A DNA stretch of 64,000 nt from Phosphoribacter sp037045055. GTDB taxonomy: Bacteria > Actinomycetota > Actinomycetes > Actinomycetales > Dermatophilaceae. Positions 27,587-35,697 of the stretch are shown here, piece after piece. The notes beneath the pieces were generated by a model that ran no database searches, was not told the origin of the DNA, and was given only the letters and a program-made list of their open reading frames with translations. Position numbers and translations under genes: made by a program. Location of the stretch: contig JBAOHJ010000003.1 in assembly GCA_037045055.1 (NCBI GenBank), positions 992,001-1,056,000 on the forward strand, given 5' to 3'. Numbering within the stretch: position 1 is the stretch's first letter; every line of letters begins with the position of its first letter.

Positions 27587-28386
27587 TGGCCCGCACCGCG
27601 GTCCTCAAGACCAGCCGGGACCTCACCAGCGAGCTGGAGTACCTGACCAGGGCGCTGAAGGCCCCCACCCTGCGCGATTCGGTCCCCCGGCTGGCCGAGC
27701 GTGCCCGCGAGGAGTCCTGGACCCACGAGGAGTTCCTCGCCGCGTGCCTCCAACGTGAGGTCGCCGCCCGGGAATCCCACGGCGGCGAAGGCCGGATCCG
27801 CGCCGCCCGCTTCCCCGCCCGCAAGTCGCTGGAGGACTTCGACTACGACCACGCCCGCGGCCTCAAACGCGAGACCATCGCCCACCTGGGCACCTTGGAT
27901 TTCGTCGCCGCCAAGGAGAACGTCGTCCTCCTCGGACCGCCCGGCACTGGCAAGACCCACGTGGCGACCGGGCTCGCGGTCCGCGCCTGCCACGCAGGGC
28001 TCCGGGCCCTGTTCGCCACCGCCTCGCAGTGGGTCGACCGGCTCGCCGAGGCCCACCACGCCGGCCGGCTCCAGGACGAGCTCCGACGCCTGGCCCGCTA
28101 CCCCGTGCTGGTCATCGACGAGGTCGGGTACATCCCGTTCGAGCCCGAGGCGGCGAACCTGTTCTTCCAGCTCGTCTCCTCCCGCTACGAGCGCGCCAGC
28201 CTGATCGTCACCTCCAACAAGAACTTCGCCCGCTGGGGCGAGGTCTTCGGCGATGACACCGTCGCCGCCGCGATGATCGACAGGCTCGTCCACCACGCCG
28301 AGGTCATCGCCCTCAAGGGCGACTCCTACCGCCTCAAGAACCGCGAACTCGGCCGCGTCCCCGCGGCCGTCACCGAAGAGGACTAA
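27583..28386 (+). CDS. istB: IS21 helper ATPase IstB
   Basis: A 267-residue DnaC-like AAA+ protein needed for IS21 target selection. Walker A is LLGPPGTGKTHVATGLA near residue 119, Walker B is VLVIDEVGYIPFEPEAANLFF, and sensor I is LIVTSNKNFARWG. Start overlaps the istA stop (GTGATGG), showing translational coupling. Full length, no frameshift. Confidence 0.95.
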   Translation: MMARTAVLKTSRDLTSELEYLTRALKAPTLRDSVPRLAERAREESWTHEEFLAACLQREVAARESHGGEGRIRAARFPARKSLEDFDYDHARGLKRETIAHLGTLDFVAAKENVVLLGPPGTGKTHVATGLAVRACHAGLRALFATASQWVDRLAEAHHAGRLQDELRRLARYPVLVIDEVGYIPFEPEAANLFFQLVSSRYERASLIVTSNKNFARWGEVFGDDTVAAAMIDRLVHHAEVIALKGDSYRLKNRELGRVPAAVTEED

Positions 28387-28482
28387 CCAGCAAGGGGGTC
28401 AACTTTCAACCGTCGGAAGGGGGGACTGCCCAGGGTCTGGTTGACACCGAGCGTGTGAGGACTGTCAGTCCTCACCGGAAGG

Positions 28483-28776
28483 ATGCCGACCATGCCCAAA
28501 GCGTTTCCCAAGGAGTTCCGCGACGATGTGATCGCGGTGGCACGTAGGGCCGAGGCGTCGGTGGCGCAGGTGGCCAAGGACTTCGGGATCTCCGAGTCCT
28601 GCCTGCACCGCTGGCTAGCTCTGGCTGACATCGAGGATGGCAAACGTCCTGGCGCCACGAAGGAGGAGTCGGAAGCGTTGCGGGAGCTGAAGAAGCGTAA
28701 CCGGCTGCTGGAGCAGGAGAACGAGGTGCTGCGCAGGGCGGCGGCGTACCTGGCCCGGGACGTGCTCCCAAAATGA
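28483..28776 (+). CDS. IS3 transposase OrfA
   Basis: A 97-residue helix-turn-helix protein: VARRAEASVAQVAKDFGISE and then a leucine-zipper-like coiled coil (LRELKKRNRLLEQENEVLRR). It binds the IS ends. The end of the gene (CCCAAAATGACC) contains an A4 tract with an ATGA overlap, the place where OrfA and OrfB are joined by frameshifting or re-initiation in IS3 elements. Confidence 0.93.
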   Translation: MPTMPKAFPKEFRDDVIAVARRAEASVAQVAKDFGISESCLHRWLALADIEDGKRPGATKEESEALRELKKRNRLLEQENEVLRRAAAYLARDVLPK

Positions 28777-29660
28777 CCTACCCCCTCATCACTGACCTGG
28801 CCGCTGAGGGGGCCACGATCCGGGTGCCCGTGATCGTCTCGTGCCGGGTCCTGGGCGTGTCCCGGCAGGCCTACTACGCGTGGCGGGCCGACCCGGTCAG
28901 CCAACGCGACTGGGACGACGCCCACCTGATCAACGCCGCCCGGGACGTGCACGCCGACGACCCGGAGTTCGGCTACCGGCTGATCAGCGACGAGCTGGTC
29001 GAGCAGGGGTTCACCGCCTCAGAGAACCGGGTGTGGCGGGTCTGCTCGATGACCGGGATCTTCTCAGTGCTCTCCCCGAAGCGCCGGGGCGGCAAACGTC
29101 CTGGCCCGGCGGTGTACGACGACCTGGTCGAACGCGACTTCACCGCTGACCGGCCCAACGAGCTGTGGCTGACCGACATCACCGAGCACGCCACCGGTGA
29201 GGGCAAGCTGTACATGTGCGCCGTCAAGGACGTCTACTCCGGGCGGATCGTGGGCTACAGCATCGACTCGCGGATGAAGGCATCTTTGGCGGTGGCCGCG
29301 CTGCGCAACGCGGTCGACCGCCGCGGCGGCCCGAGTGTGGTCTCCGGGTGCATCGTGCACAGCGACCGAGGTAGCCAATTCCGAGCCCGGAAATACACCC
29401 GTGCCCTGGCCGACGCTGGGCTGGTCGGCTCGATGGGGCGGGTGGCCTCGAGCGCTGACAATGCGGCCATGGAGAGCTGGTTCGCCTTGCTGCAGAAGAA
29501 CGTGCTCGACCGACAACGGTGGGCCACCCGCGGCCACCTGCGGCTGGCGATCGTCACCTGGACCGAACGCACCTACCACCGCCGGCGCCGACAGCGTCGC
29601 CTGGGTCGACTGACCCCCATCGAGTTTGAGACCATCTACTCGACCGCCTCAGCGGCCTGA
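28773..29660 (+). CDS. IS3 transposase OrfB (DDE integrase domain)
   Basis: A 295-residue catalytic subunit. HTH_21-like N-terminus (NAARDVHADDPEFGYRLIS), then the rve core with Asp in NELWLTDITEH, Asp in IVHSDRGSQF and Glu in NAAMESWFALLQKN. Intact. A start ATG overlaps orfA by 4 bases; a fused OrfAB product is expected from frameshifting. Confidence 0.95.
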   Translation: MTYPLITDLAAEGATIRVPVIVSCRVLGVSRQAYYAWRADPVSQRDWDDAHLINAARDVHADDPEFGYRLISDELVEQGFTASENRVWRVCSMTGIFSVLSPKRRGGKRPGPAVYDDLVERDFTADRPNELWLTDITEHATGEGKLYMCAVKDVYSGRIVGYSIDSRMKASLAVAALRNAVDRRGGPSVVSGCIVHSDRGSQFRARKYTRALADAGLVGSMGRVASSADNAAMESWFALLQKNVLDRQRWATRGHLRLAIVTWTERTYHRRRRQRRLGRLTPIEFETIYSTASAA

Positions 29661-29799
29661 CAAGACCACCCACCATGACTGTCAACCAGACCCTGGGCAG
29701 TCCCACTTGGCAGTGGATGAACCGAAGGGTGACCCCACTCAACGGGCGAGCAGCAGACGACTCGCCAGGACCGACCTACACGTCAGCCCATACCCCGAC

Positions 29800-30169
29800 C
29801 TACACGTGAGGTCGTACGCGGACATCGCGGGCCGTCAGGTCGCGGAGACGACGCGCTCCGAGATGCGGGATCGCGTGGTTGCGACACAGGCTCTCGTTGG
29901 CGGCGCGAGTCTCCGTGTCGCGTGAGCCGAGGCCGAACTGCAGCCAGTCCTCGACGGCCTGCTTGACGGTGTATGCGTCGTGGACCGTCCTCATGGTCGC
30001 GCAGGACCTCCCGCAGCTTGCGCTTCGCCTCGGTCTTCGTCCGGCCCGACCCGCTATTGACGCTGCGCTTGCCTCGACCGCCGTAGCCGAGGATGACGGT
30101 CGCGATCCACCGTTGGCGGCGCACATCCCAGTGCAGCCCGCTGTCGCCCTTGGAACGGCGCTCGGTCAT
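29800..30169 (-). pseudogene. int: Integrase N-terminal part, frameshifted and cut by IS elements
   Basis: The ATG at 30169 starts MTERRSKGDSGLHWDVRRQR and WIATVILGYGGRGKRS, an arm-binding domain (AP2-like) of actinobacterial integrases, continuing to REVLRDHEDG. The frame then shifts near 29985 to AYTVKQAVEDWLQFGLGSRD and HAIPHLGARRLRDLTARDV, the SAM-like core-binding domain, which ends abruptly at the IS-bearing segment. Together with 25417-26219 this makes one integrase of ordinary length split by about 3.6 kb of insertion sequences. Confidence 0.85.
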
Positions 30170-30364
30170 GCCACGCCCTCCGACAGGGATTCGAGGTACT
30201 CCTGCAGCGCGACGACAGGCACGAGCCGACGGCTCCCCTGTTTCACGGTGCGCAGCTGCCCCCGAGCGGATCAGCTCGTAGATGACCGACCGGCTCAGCC
30301 TCAACGCCTGGGCGGCCTCCTCCACGCGATAGGCCACGGCCGGGACGTCGATTTGCTTCTTCAT
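30167..30364 (-). pseudogene. xis: Excisionase (Xis), frameshifted
   Basis: The start MKKQIDVPAVAYRVEEAAQAL and SRSVIYELIRSG form a MerR/Xis-type helix-turn-helix. At a run of five C on the plus strand (around 30259-30264) the frame shifts; dropping one base restores GQLRTVKQGSRRLVPVVAL and QEYLESLSEGVA, ending in a TGA that overlaps the integrase ATG. The overlap order repSA-xis-int is typical of pSAM2-like elements. The break at a homopolymer could be a sequencing error, but the neighbouring genes are broken too. Confidence 0.82.
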
Positions 30365-31106
30365 CACTGCGCTCCCCTCACGGGTGATCCCGCCGCGGTC
30401 GCGGCGAGTCGTGCGATTGCCGAATTGCTGTCCACAGGTGGTGAGCCGCGTTGCGCGGCGAGGACTTTGGATTGCTCGTACTGGACGCGCCACCGCTGCG
30501 CCTGCCGGAGCGATTGGGCGATGACGGTGGTGTAGTCCCGTTTGGAGACGGGCACGTCTTCCCACACGAAGCGGGCTGCCCGTCGCTGTCGAGGACGTCG
30601 GCTGCCATCCGGTCGGCGTCGGGCGCGTCGATGCCGGCCTCCTCGAGGACCTGCCGCACGACCGCGGCGCGGTCGGCCCGGTGTTGGAGTGAGGGTCTTG
30701 CCGGACCACTGCCGAGAGACCAGTACACGGCGGCCGCCGAGGGCCGAGGGGCTCCCGGGCGTCTTTGGGTTGGATGCCGTAGCAGAGCCAGTTGCACACG
30801 CCGGGGAGCAGGGGAGCCAGCGGACCTCGCGGTGGAGCCGGTCGATGTGCCGCTCGTACGCCAGCTCGCCCGGGTCGACCTCGCCGTCTTGGTCGTTGTG
30901 CTCGTCGCGGGGCTGGGTGTAGGTGTCGGCGATGGACTTGGTCAGGTACTTGCACAGATACCGGACGGCCCGGTCGGAGTCGGGGGTGCCGCCGAGCAGG
31001 CCCTTGATGTCGACCTGCTTGCCGAGGGTGAGCACGTGCATCGGCTCGGCGTCGTCGCCCAGCTGGTCGAGCTCGTCGAACACTTCGTCCCAGCTGGGAA
31101 GGGGGC
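30364..31106 (-). pseudogene. repSA: RepSA-type replication initiator, 5'-truncated and frameshifted
   Basis: Recognisable pieces of an AICE replication initiator: LPSWDEVFDELDQLGDDAEP, VRYLCKYLTKSIADTYTQP, HREVRWLPCSPAC, then in a second frame ADRAAVVRQVLEEAGIDAPD, and back in a third RFVWEDVPVSKRDYTTVIAQ and LRQAQRWRVQYEQSK. At least three frame changes lie between. The N-terminal rolling-circle catalytic region is absent upstream of about 31106. Its stop overlaps the xis start by one base, retaining the ancestral operon layout. Confidence 0.85.
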
Positions 31107-31272
31107 GCCGGTGTCGCTCCGCTAACTAATCGGCCCGACGGCCCTGACTTTGACCCCAACGCCGTCCCAGAGATGCCAAGTGTTCCGCAGCTAGCTGCTG
31201 CGCATCCGGATGACTCCGCACCCTCCACATAGTGCCTGACTGCTGCGATGGACCCCCGGATCGCCGCGGCCT

Positions 31273-31872
31273 TCAATCCTTCACGACACGAAGGATGGCT
31301 CTACCCTTTCCTGGGGCCACGGGCAGCCCGTGCCACTCGACTTCGCCGGTGCGTCTCGGCAACTCGTCTGCTGGCAACGTGTTTGGAAAGAGAGCAAGGG
31401 TGCGACCAACCTGAGTGGCGGCCGGGGCGAGCACTCCGTGGAAGCCAAGTTGATGAGCGGTCGCTGCAACAGTCCGACAAGCCTCGTAGGCGTCGACGTC
31501 ATTCGTTGGAGACCGAAGCGTGGCGAGGTCCAGACCTGCGAGCAGTCTCGTGCCAGCGGTTGTGAGATCCAGGAGATTCGTCACCGCGACGTGGCACGTC
31601 ACCAGCACTCGCGGGGCGATGTGCTCAGCGATGGCGCCCTCGACAGGGTCGACCAAGTGACGGTAAGCCTCGGCGACCACTGAGTCCTCAGGCTCACCTA
31701 GGTACACGACGGGGAAGCCGTCACTGCGTGACCACCGACCGTTCGCGACGTGTCCGGTCAGCGCCGCTTCCCGATACCGGATGGGCACATGCCTGAACCA
31801 GGTTCCATCAACACTGGCGCGTGGTGCGCCGGTCAGGCGATTCGTTAATTCGTTCCCGGACGGAGCCGCCAC
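31273..31872 (-). CDS. RES-domain toxin
   Basis: A 199-residue RES family protein. The conserved residues appear in RHVPIRYREAAL (Arg...Tyr), NGRWSRSDGFPVVYLGEP (the R-W/N-x-x-G pattern with substrate-site Arg) and SVVAEAYRHLVDP (Glu). Known RES toxins such as MbcT are NAD+ phosphorylases or glycohydrolases that deplete NAD. The gene begins directly after the stop of the Xre-type antitoxin, the usual antitoxin-toxin order. Base composition is lower in GC than the chromosome around the island. Confidence 0.88.
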   Translation of the reverse strand: MAAPSGNELTNRLTGAPRASVDGTWFRHVPIRYREAALTGHVANGRWSRSDGFPVVYLGEPEDSVVAEAYRHLVDPVEGAIAEHIAPRVLVTCHVAVTNLLDLTTAGTRLLAGLDLATLRSPTNDVDAYEACRTVAATAHQLGFHGVLAPAATQVGRTLALFPNTLPADELPRRTGEVEWHGLPVAPGKGRAILRVVKD

Positions 31873-32247
31873 CTACCAGCCCCCCACGAGGCTGTCCACC
31901 TCGTCGAGGACCAGGTCGATCTCACCCTGTTCCAACAACTCAATTGGCCTCCGCATCCCGAGATCGCTGTTTCGGGAGTGCAGCCAGATGCGGATCCCCT
32001 CTTCCGTGTATACGTCGCGCAGCTTCTCCAAGATGAGTTTCACGTCAAGAAGTCGGGTCGCTCGTACGCCAGTGGGTTGGCTTGTACCAGCGGCCCACGT
32101 CTGGAGAGTGCGAACGCTCGCTCCTACAGCCTTGGCCAGTTCCGCCTGAGTGAGGCCGGAGGCGCCAACCTCCTGCATGACGCCGACAAAGGTCGCATGG
32201 GTCTGCGTCCGCTTCCCTTGCGTGCCACGCCTGCCGCCTGTGGTCAC
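31873..32247 (-). CDS. Xre/MbcA-type antitoxin of the RES system
   Basis: A 124-residue protein with a helix-turn-helix SGLTQAELAKAVGASVRTLQ near residue 32 and a C-terminal region of the antitoxin/toxin-binding type (RIWLHSRNSDLGMRRPIELL and EQGEIDLVLDEVDSLVGG). It neutralises the RES toxin and should repress the operon. GTG at 32247 was chosen for CAGGAGC just upstream. An inverted repeat lies 42-74 bases upstream of the start and is a natural operator. Confidence 0.88.
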   Translation of the reverse strand: MTTGGRRGTQGKRTQTHATFVGVMQEVGASGLTQAELAKAVGASVRTLQTWAAGTSQPTGVRATRLLDVKLILEKLRDVYTEEGIRIWLHSRNSDLGMRRPIELLEQGEIDLVLDEVDSLVGGW

Positions 32248-32288
32248 ATGTGCTCCTGTCGCTCGTGCCCTGCGCCTCTGATTGTAGT

Positions 32289-32321
32289 GCAGAGTAGCAC
32301 GCTGATTGCATGCTATTCTGC
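32289..32321. promoter_or_regulatory. Inverted repeat operator between xre-res and the unknown gene
   Basis: GCAGAGTAGCACGC and GCATGCTATTCTGC form a 14-bp inverted repeat with two mismatches and a 5-base spacer, in AT-richer DNA between divergent genes. Probable operator for the Xre antitoxin; because it is shared, it may also control the 400-residue gene. Confidence 0.65.
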
Positions 32322-32346
32322 GTATTACATTGCGCGAGGAGGGTCT

Positions 32347-33549
32347 ATGGCAGAGTTGCTGATCCGAGCTGGTTTCCAAGACGCATTGATGCTGCCCCGA
32401 GTTTTGGGCGCAGACGTCGACGGCCTCCCCCGAGTCCGAGTGGTCGTAGATGCACACGTTGCCGGACGTAGGCCGGAGATCGCCGCGGCGGCGAACGTCG
32501 CCGGCGCACCGCTCCTCATCGATCCTCAGACATACCTCCTTCAGGATCATCAGCCAATCGGGGATCCATGGTGTCGACTCCCGTTTGGCGTTCCGGGCAA
32601 GCTTGAGCCCCGGGACATGAGTGCGAGGCGGATCGACGAATTGATCGAGTCGGTGGCTCAGCTCCAGCTAGAGCGCGGAGCTACCGCCATCATTCCCCCT
32701 TACTTCTTCCTGGGCGGGCGCGAGCTTGGCTGGGCAGAGATCCAGGTTGCCGTGTGGACGAGAACCCGGCGCATCCTCCAGACGATGGGCGTCCAGCTGC
32801 CAGTGCTTGCCATCGCATCCCTAGACTGGAAGCGCCTCCGAGGCGCGGGCGCTCTCGCCCGCGGCGATGCCCTCGACAGAGCGCTGAGGGGCTTGAGGCC
32901 ATCGGAAGTCGCAATTAGTTCTTCCAAAAGTCACCTCGGAGCGCGGCCTGAGGGACGGGTCCTGGACCTGTGCGCATCGATCGGAAAACTCAGAGAGATT
33001 GCACCTGTCATCGCTTGGCAGCAAGGGCTGCTTGGTGAGGCTTGTGTCATCGCCGGAGCCGTCGGATACGAGACTGGGATCGGCCAGCGTGAAGGACTCG
33101 ACATGGGATCTACCCTGGCCTCTCGGCGTGCCGCCGCTGAGGACGGGCCTCGAGGCGCGCGGCCCGTGTTCGTGAGGGGACTGATGCGAAGCATCCCCAA
33201 GAGGTCGGTAGAGGCACTTTCCGACATGCCGCAACTGTGGGCGTCGATCTTCTGTGGGGACGCAGAGTGCTGCGCACCAAGCGGTCAAACGATGTTGCGC
33301 GACGCGCGAGCACACGCCGTCCTGTCTCGGAGGAAGTCCTTGGCCGACCTTACGTCAGTGCGGCAGCAAGCTTGGCGGTGGGGCGCTCTTGCCGATAGGT
33401 CAGCCCTTGGCTTGCAGCTGGCTGAGCGCATCAACCGAGCGCGTTCCATGTCCAACGACATCTCAAGAGTTGATGGCACCGCATTGCGGGGCATGAACCT
33501 TGTCGCGTCTGGGCTGCGTCGCGGTTCAGGTGCGATCCAGATCGCGTGA
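32347..33549 (+). CDS. Unrecognised 400-residue island protein
   Basis: I do not recognise this protein. No transmembrane segment or signal peptide is visible. The sequence alternates beta-like and helical segments as in a barrel fold: RVVVDAHVAGRRPEIAAAAN, APLLIDPQTYLLQD, TAIIPPYFFLGG, LPVLAIASLDWKRL, EVAISSSKSHLG and a conserved-looking AGAVGYETGIGQREGLD near residue 240. The C-terminal part is helical and basic. It is divergent from the Xre-RES pair and shares its control region, so it may be a third component or separate cargo with a defence or stress role. ATG at 32347 follows GCGAGGAGGGTCT, a strong ribosome binding site. Confidence 0.8.
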   Translation: MAELLIRAGFQDALMLPRVLGADVDGLPRVRVVVDAHVAGRRPEIAAAANVAGAPLLIDPQTYLLQDHQPIGDPWCRLPFGVPGKLEPRDMSARRIDELIESVAQLQLERGATAIIPPYFFLGGRELGWAEIQVAVWTRTRRILQTMGVQLPVLAIASLDWKRLRGAGALARGDALDRALRGLRPSEVAISSSKSHLGARPEGRVLDLCASIGKLREIAPVIAWQQGLLGEACVIAGAVGYETGIGQREGLDMGSTLASRRAAAEDGPRGARPVFVRGLMRSIPKRSVEALSDMPQLWASIFCGDAECCAPSGQTMLRDARAHAVLSRRKSLADLTSVRQQAWRWGALADRSALGLQLAERINRARSMSNDISRVDGTALRGMNLVASGLRRGSGAIQIA

Positions 33550-33610
33550 CGCTTCCCAGCTTGCGCCGGACAGCGTACGGGACTGCTGGATAGGGCTCTA
33601 TGAGATCAAG

Positions 33611-33629
33611 GGCGCGGCTCCGCCGCGCC
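33611..33629 (+). terminator. Hairpin after the 400-residue island gene
   Basis: GGCGCGGC-TCC-GCCGCGCC, a perfect 8-bp stem 62 bases after the stop codon. No T-run follows, but the position fits a terminator. Confidence 0.55.
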
Positions 33630-34265
33630 AACCGCCTGGCTCAGTCCGGCTCACGGCAGGGACCCCCGCGCCGGCGCTGGCGCGCCTACGCACCCCCACC
33701 GCTCACCGGCCACGCCAGCCGGGAACCCGAGAGCACGCTGCCATCCGTCACGAGACCACTGACCTCCGAGCCGCCGACCCGACGCAGGAGCATCCGCCCG
33801 ACTCTGGACCGCGTCAAGGGCGCCTGCGGCGTCGCTTCGCGATGGCCTCCGGCCACCCCTGACCCGACCACTCCGTCGAGCTCTCGTGCTCCGCTATGGG
33901 TTCGGTGTGTCGGCGACGCCTGAATATTGACCCCCTGGCGTCCTTGGGTTCCACGACTCGACGCAACACCCCGACTTGGATGAAGGGGTCGAGATGGGAC
34001 GACCTGGACGCAAACGACGCTGAACCGTCCTGAGATTCCCGGAGGGTGTGTTGGTTGCGCGACCTCCGGGATGGGGGTCACGGTCGTAGCCTGCCGGTGA
34101 TGGTGTTCGAACTCAACCGGGGGCAGGTGGTCCATCGCACCCCGTGCCGTGTCGGTGACCAATCCGACCGCGATGTTGACGTCGGTCTCCTTCTCTTCTC
34201 GCTCGACCGAACCGCAGGCCCACCGGCATACACTGCATCGCGAAACCCGCGGTGAGGAGAGGCTG
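33630..34265. other. Island edge without convincing genes; IS21-like end remnant
   Basis: No reading frame here has recognisable protein motifs. 33908-33936 repeats, with one mismatch, the 29-base sequence at the IS21 left end (26225-26253), so a solo IS end or scar remains. At 34037-34071 a 9-bp stem (TCCCGGAGG/CCTCCGGGA) forms a hairpin. GGCATAC reappears at about 34225, marking a return to chromosome-like sequence just before the SDR gene. Confidence 0.65.
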
Positions 34266-35162
34266 ATGCACTGGACGGCCGACGACATCGGCGACCTGTC
34301 CGCAAGGACCGCGATCGTCACCGGAGCCACGTCCGGCACGGGCCGGGTCATCGCCACCGAACTGGCGCGGCACGGCGCCACCGTGCTGCTGGCCGTGCGG
34401 AACACCGAGGCGGGTCGGCGGGTCGCCGCCCAGATGACCGGGCGCACCCAGGTCGAGCAGCTCGACCTGGCCTCCCTGGACTCGGTGCGCCGCTTCACCG
34501 AGCGGGTCGCCGGCCCGATCGACCTGCTGGTCAACAATGCCGGGGTGATGCAGCCGCAGCAGTACCGCACCACGACGGACGGCCACGAGCTGCAGTTCGG
34601 CACCAATCACCTGGGCCACTTCGCACTAACCGCCGGCTTGCTGCCCGCATTGCTCGCCGCGCCCACGCCTCGGGTCACCACGGTCTCCTCGATCGCCCAC
34701 CGACAGGGCAGCGCCGCGGTCCTGGACGCCAACCCCGCGGCGGGTTACCAGCCGGGCCGGACGTACGGCAACTCCAAGCTCGCCAACCTGCTGTTCGCCC
34801 TGGAGCTGCAACGCCGCGCGACGGCGGCCCAGTCGCCCCTGACGTCGACGGCGGCGCATCCCGGGGTCGCGGTGACCAACCTGGTGGCCAACCCGGAGGG
34901 CATGGGCTCGCGGTGGTTCTTCCGCACGGTGATGCCCCAACTCATGCGTTTGGTCCTGCCCGGCGCGGAGGGCGGCGCGCAGCCGATCTTGTATGCCGCG
35001 TTGGTGGCCGAGCCGGGTAGCTACTGCGGGCCGAGCGGGCCCGGCGAGGTGCGCGGCGGTGTCGGGCCGGCCAGGATGAGCACCCAGGCGGCCGACCGCG
35101 ACCTCGCCCGGCGGCTCTGGACGCTCAGCGAGGAGCTCACCGGAGTCCGGTTCGCCTTCTGA
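34266..35162 (+). CDS. Short-chain dehydrogenase/reductase
   Basis: A 298-residue SDR with the cofactor motif VTGATSGTGRVIATEL near residue 20, LLVNNAGVMQP near 87, catalytic Ser in TTVSSIAHRQG, and Tyr/Lys in RTYGNSKLANL. The second Gly of the glycine-rich motif TGxxxGxG is intact. The layout, with NHLGHFALT, is that of the retinol-dehydrogenase/WWOX-like SDR group. Substrate unknown. The ATG follows GAGGAGAGGCTG. It is the first chromosomal gene after the island and is convergent with the phenylphosphate operon. Confidence 0.9.
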   Translation: MHWTADDIGDLSARTAIVTGATSGTGRVIATELARHGATVLLAVRNTEAGRRVAAQMTGRTQVEQLDLASLDSVRRFTERVAGPIDLLVNNAGVMQPQQYRTTTDGHELQFGTNHLGHFALTAGLLPALLAAPTPRVTTVSSIAHRQGSAAVLDANPAAGYQPGRTYGNSKLANLLFALELQRRATAAQSPLTSTAAHPGVAVTNLVANPEGMGSRWFFRTVMPQLMRLVLPGAEGGAQPILYAALVAEPGSYCGPSGPGEVRGGVGPARMSTQAADRDLARRLWTLSEELTGVRFAF

Positions 35163-35202
35163 CCGTACGGCGCGCCCGGCCGCCAGGCGACCGGACGGCA
35201 TC

Positions 35203-35508
35203 CTAGGCCTTCCCCTTCGCCGCCTCCTCGGCCTGCAGGATGTCGCCCGTGGCGAACAGGTACGTGCCCAACTGTTTCTCGAACCCGGGATCGTTGCGGC
35301 GCAACCATTCCACGAGCATCGCCGCGTGTTCCTTCTCCTCGTCGCGGTTGTGCTCGAGCAGGCCCCGCAGCTCGTTGTCGGTGCAGCGCTCGACCCGCTG
35401 GTTGTACCAGTCGACCGCCTCGAGCTCCTCCATGAGCGAGACGATCGCCCGATGCAGGTCGAGTGCCTTGCTGCTGAGCCCGTCTTCGTGCACCCCGGTG
35501 CTGGACAC
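35203..35508 (-). CDS. EncFtn-like encapsulated-ferritin protein
   Basis: A 101-residue protein closely resembling encapsulin-associated ferritin: AIVSLMEELEAVDWYNQRVE and HNRDEEKEHAAMLVEWLRR hold the metal-binding Glu and E-x-x-H residues of the half-ferritin that forms ring decamers and oxidises Fe(II). No encapsulin shell gene lies in the window, and the C-terminal targeting peptide (usual pattern SLxVGSLKG) is not evident; the end is AEEAAKGKA. GTG at 35508 follows AGAGGAGG. It is the last gene on the minus strand after the phenylphosphate operon, across a hairpin, so co-transcription is uncertain. Confidence 0.82.
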   Translation of the reverse strand: MSSTGVHEDGLSSKALDLHRAIVSLMEELEAVDWYNQRVERCTDNELRGLLEHNRDEEKEHAAMLVEWLRRNDPGFEKQLGTYLFATGDILQAEEAAKGKA

Positions 35509-35553
35509 GCGTGCCTCCTCTGGTCGGCGCTTCGGACGTGGGCACGACCAGCC

Positions 35554-35579
35554 GGTATGCCGCGACCCGGCGGCATACC
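35554..35579 (-). terminator. GGTATGCC/GGCATACC hairpin after the ubiX end
   Basis: A perfect 10-bp stem (GGTATGCCGC/GCGGCATACC) with a 6-base loop in the 189-base gap between ubiX and the EncFtn-like gene. Likely terminator or processing signal for the phenylphosphate operon; made from the window's dispersed word. Confidence 0.55.
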
Positions 35580-35697
35580 CACGGCCCACACCCTGGCCCC
35601 ACCCTACGACCCGGCGGCGCACCGACCGGGCGGCGCAACGTCGGGCGGTGCATTGTCGGGCCGCGCACCGACGGGCGCGGGCCGGCGGCGTCCCGGG

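Larger units (their letters stand above)
26225..28421 (+). mobile_element. IS21-family insertion sequence
   Basis: Carries istA and istB. Subterminal repeats CGACGGTTGAAAACTGACCCCCT (26256-26278) at the left and its complement with two changes at the right (about 28392-28415) are the IstA-binding type ends; a further TGACCCCCT copy lies at 26245-26253. The right end directly abuts an IS3 element, which appears to have inserted in or next to it. No target duplication could be assigned. Confidence 0.85.
28422..29704 (+). mobile_element. IS3-family insertion sequence
   Basis: Bounded by perfect 25-bp inverted repeats (28422-28446 and 29680-29704; core GGACTGCCCAGGGTCTGG). Contains overlapping orfA and orfB. 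Inserted immediately after the IS21 right end. No obvious target-site duplication (GGG left, ACT right), which suggests flanks have since been altered. Confidence 0.93.
25337..33990. mobile_element. Decayed pSAM2/AICE-type integrative element at tRNA-Pro
   Basis: Downstream of the tRNA, in order on the minus strand, are the C-terminal part of a tyrosine recombinase, two insertion sequences, the N-terminal part of the same recombinase, an excisionase, and a RepSA-type replication initiator; all are broken. Cargo follows: an Xre-RES pair and an unknown gene in lower-GC DNA. The dispersed GGTATGCC word common elsewhere is missing between about 25.04 and 34.22 kb. The far boundary is uncertain: the best attR candidate is only the 10-base CACCCCGACT at 33967-33976. 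Confidence 0.75.

Noticed and set aside
33600..33923. Possible small Arg/Pro-rich gene at the island edge
   Set aside because: No family motif, no ribosome binding site, and composition typical of non-coding GC-rich DNA.
33967..33976. CACCCCGACT as attR of the integrative element
   Set aside because: Matches the tRNA end for only 10 bases, which is too short to be convincing; kept only as a weak candidate.
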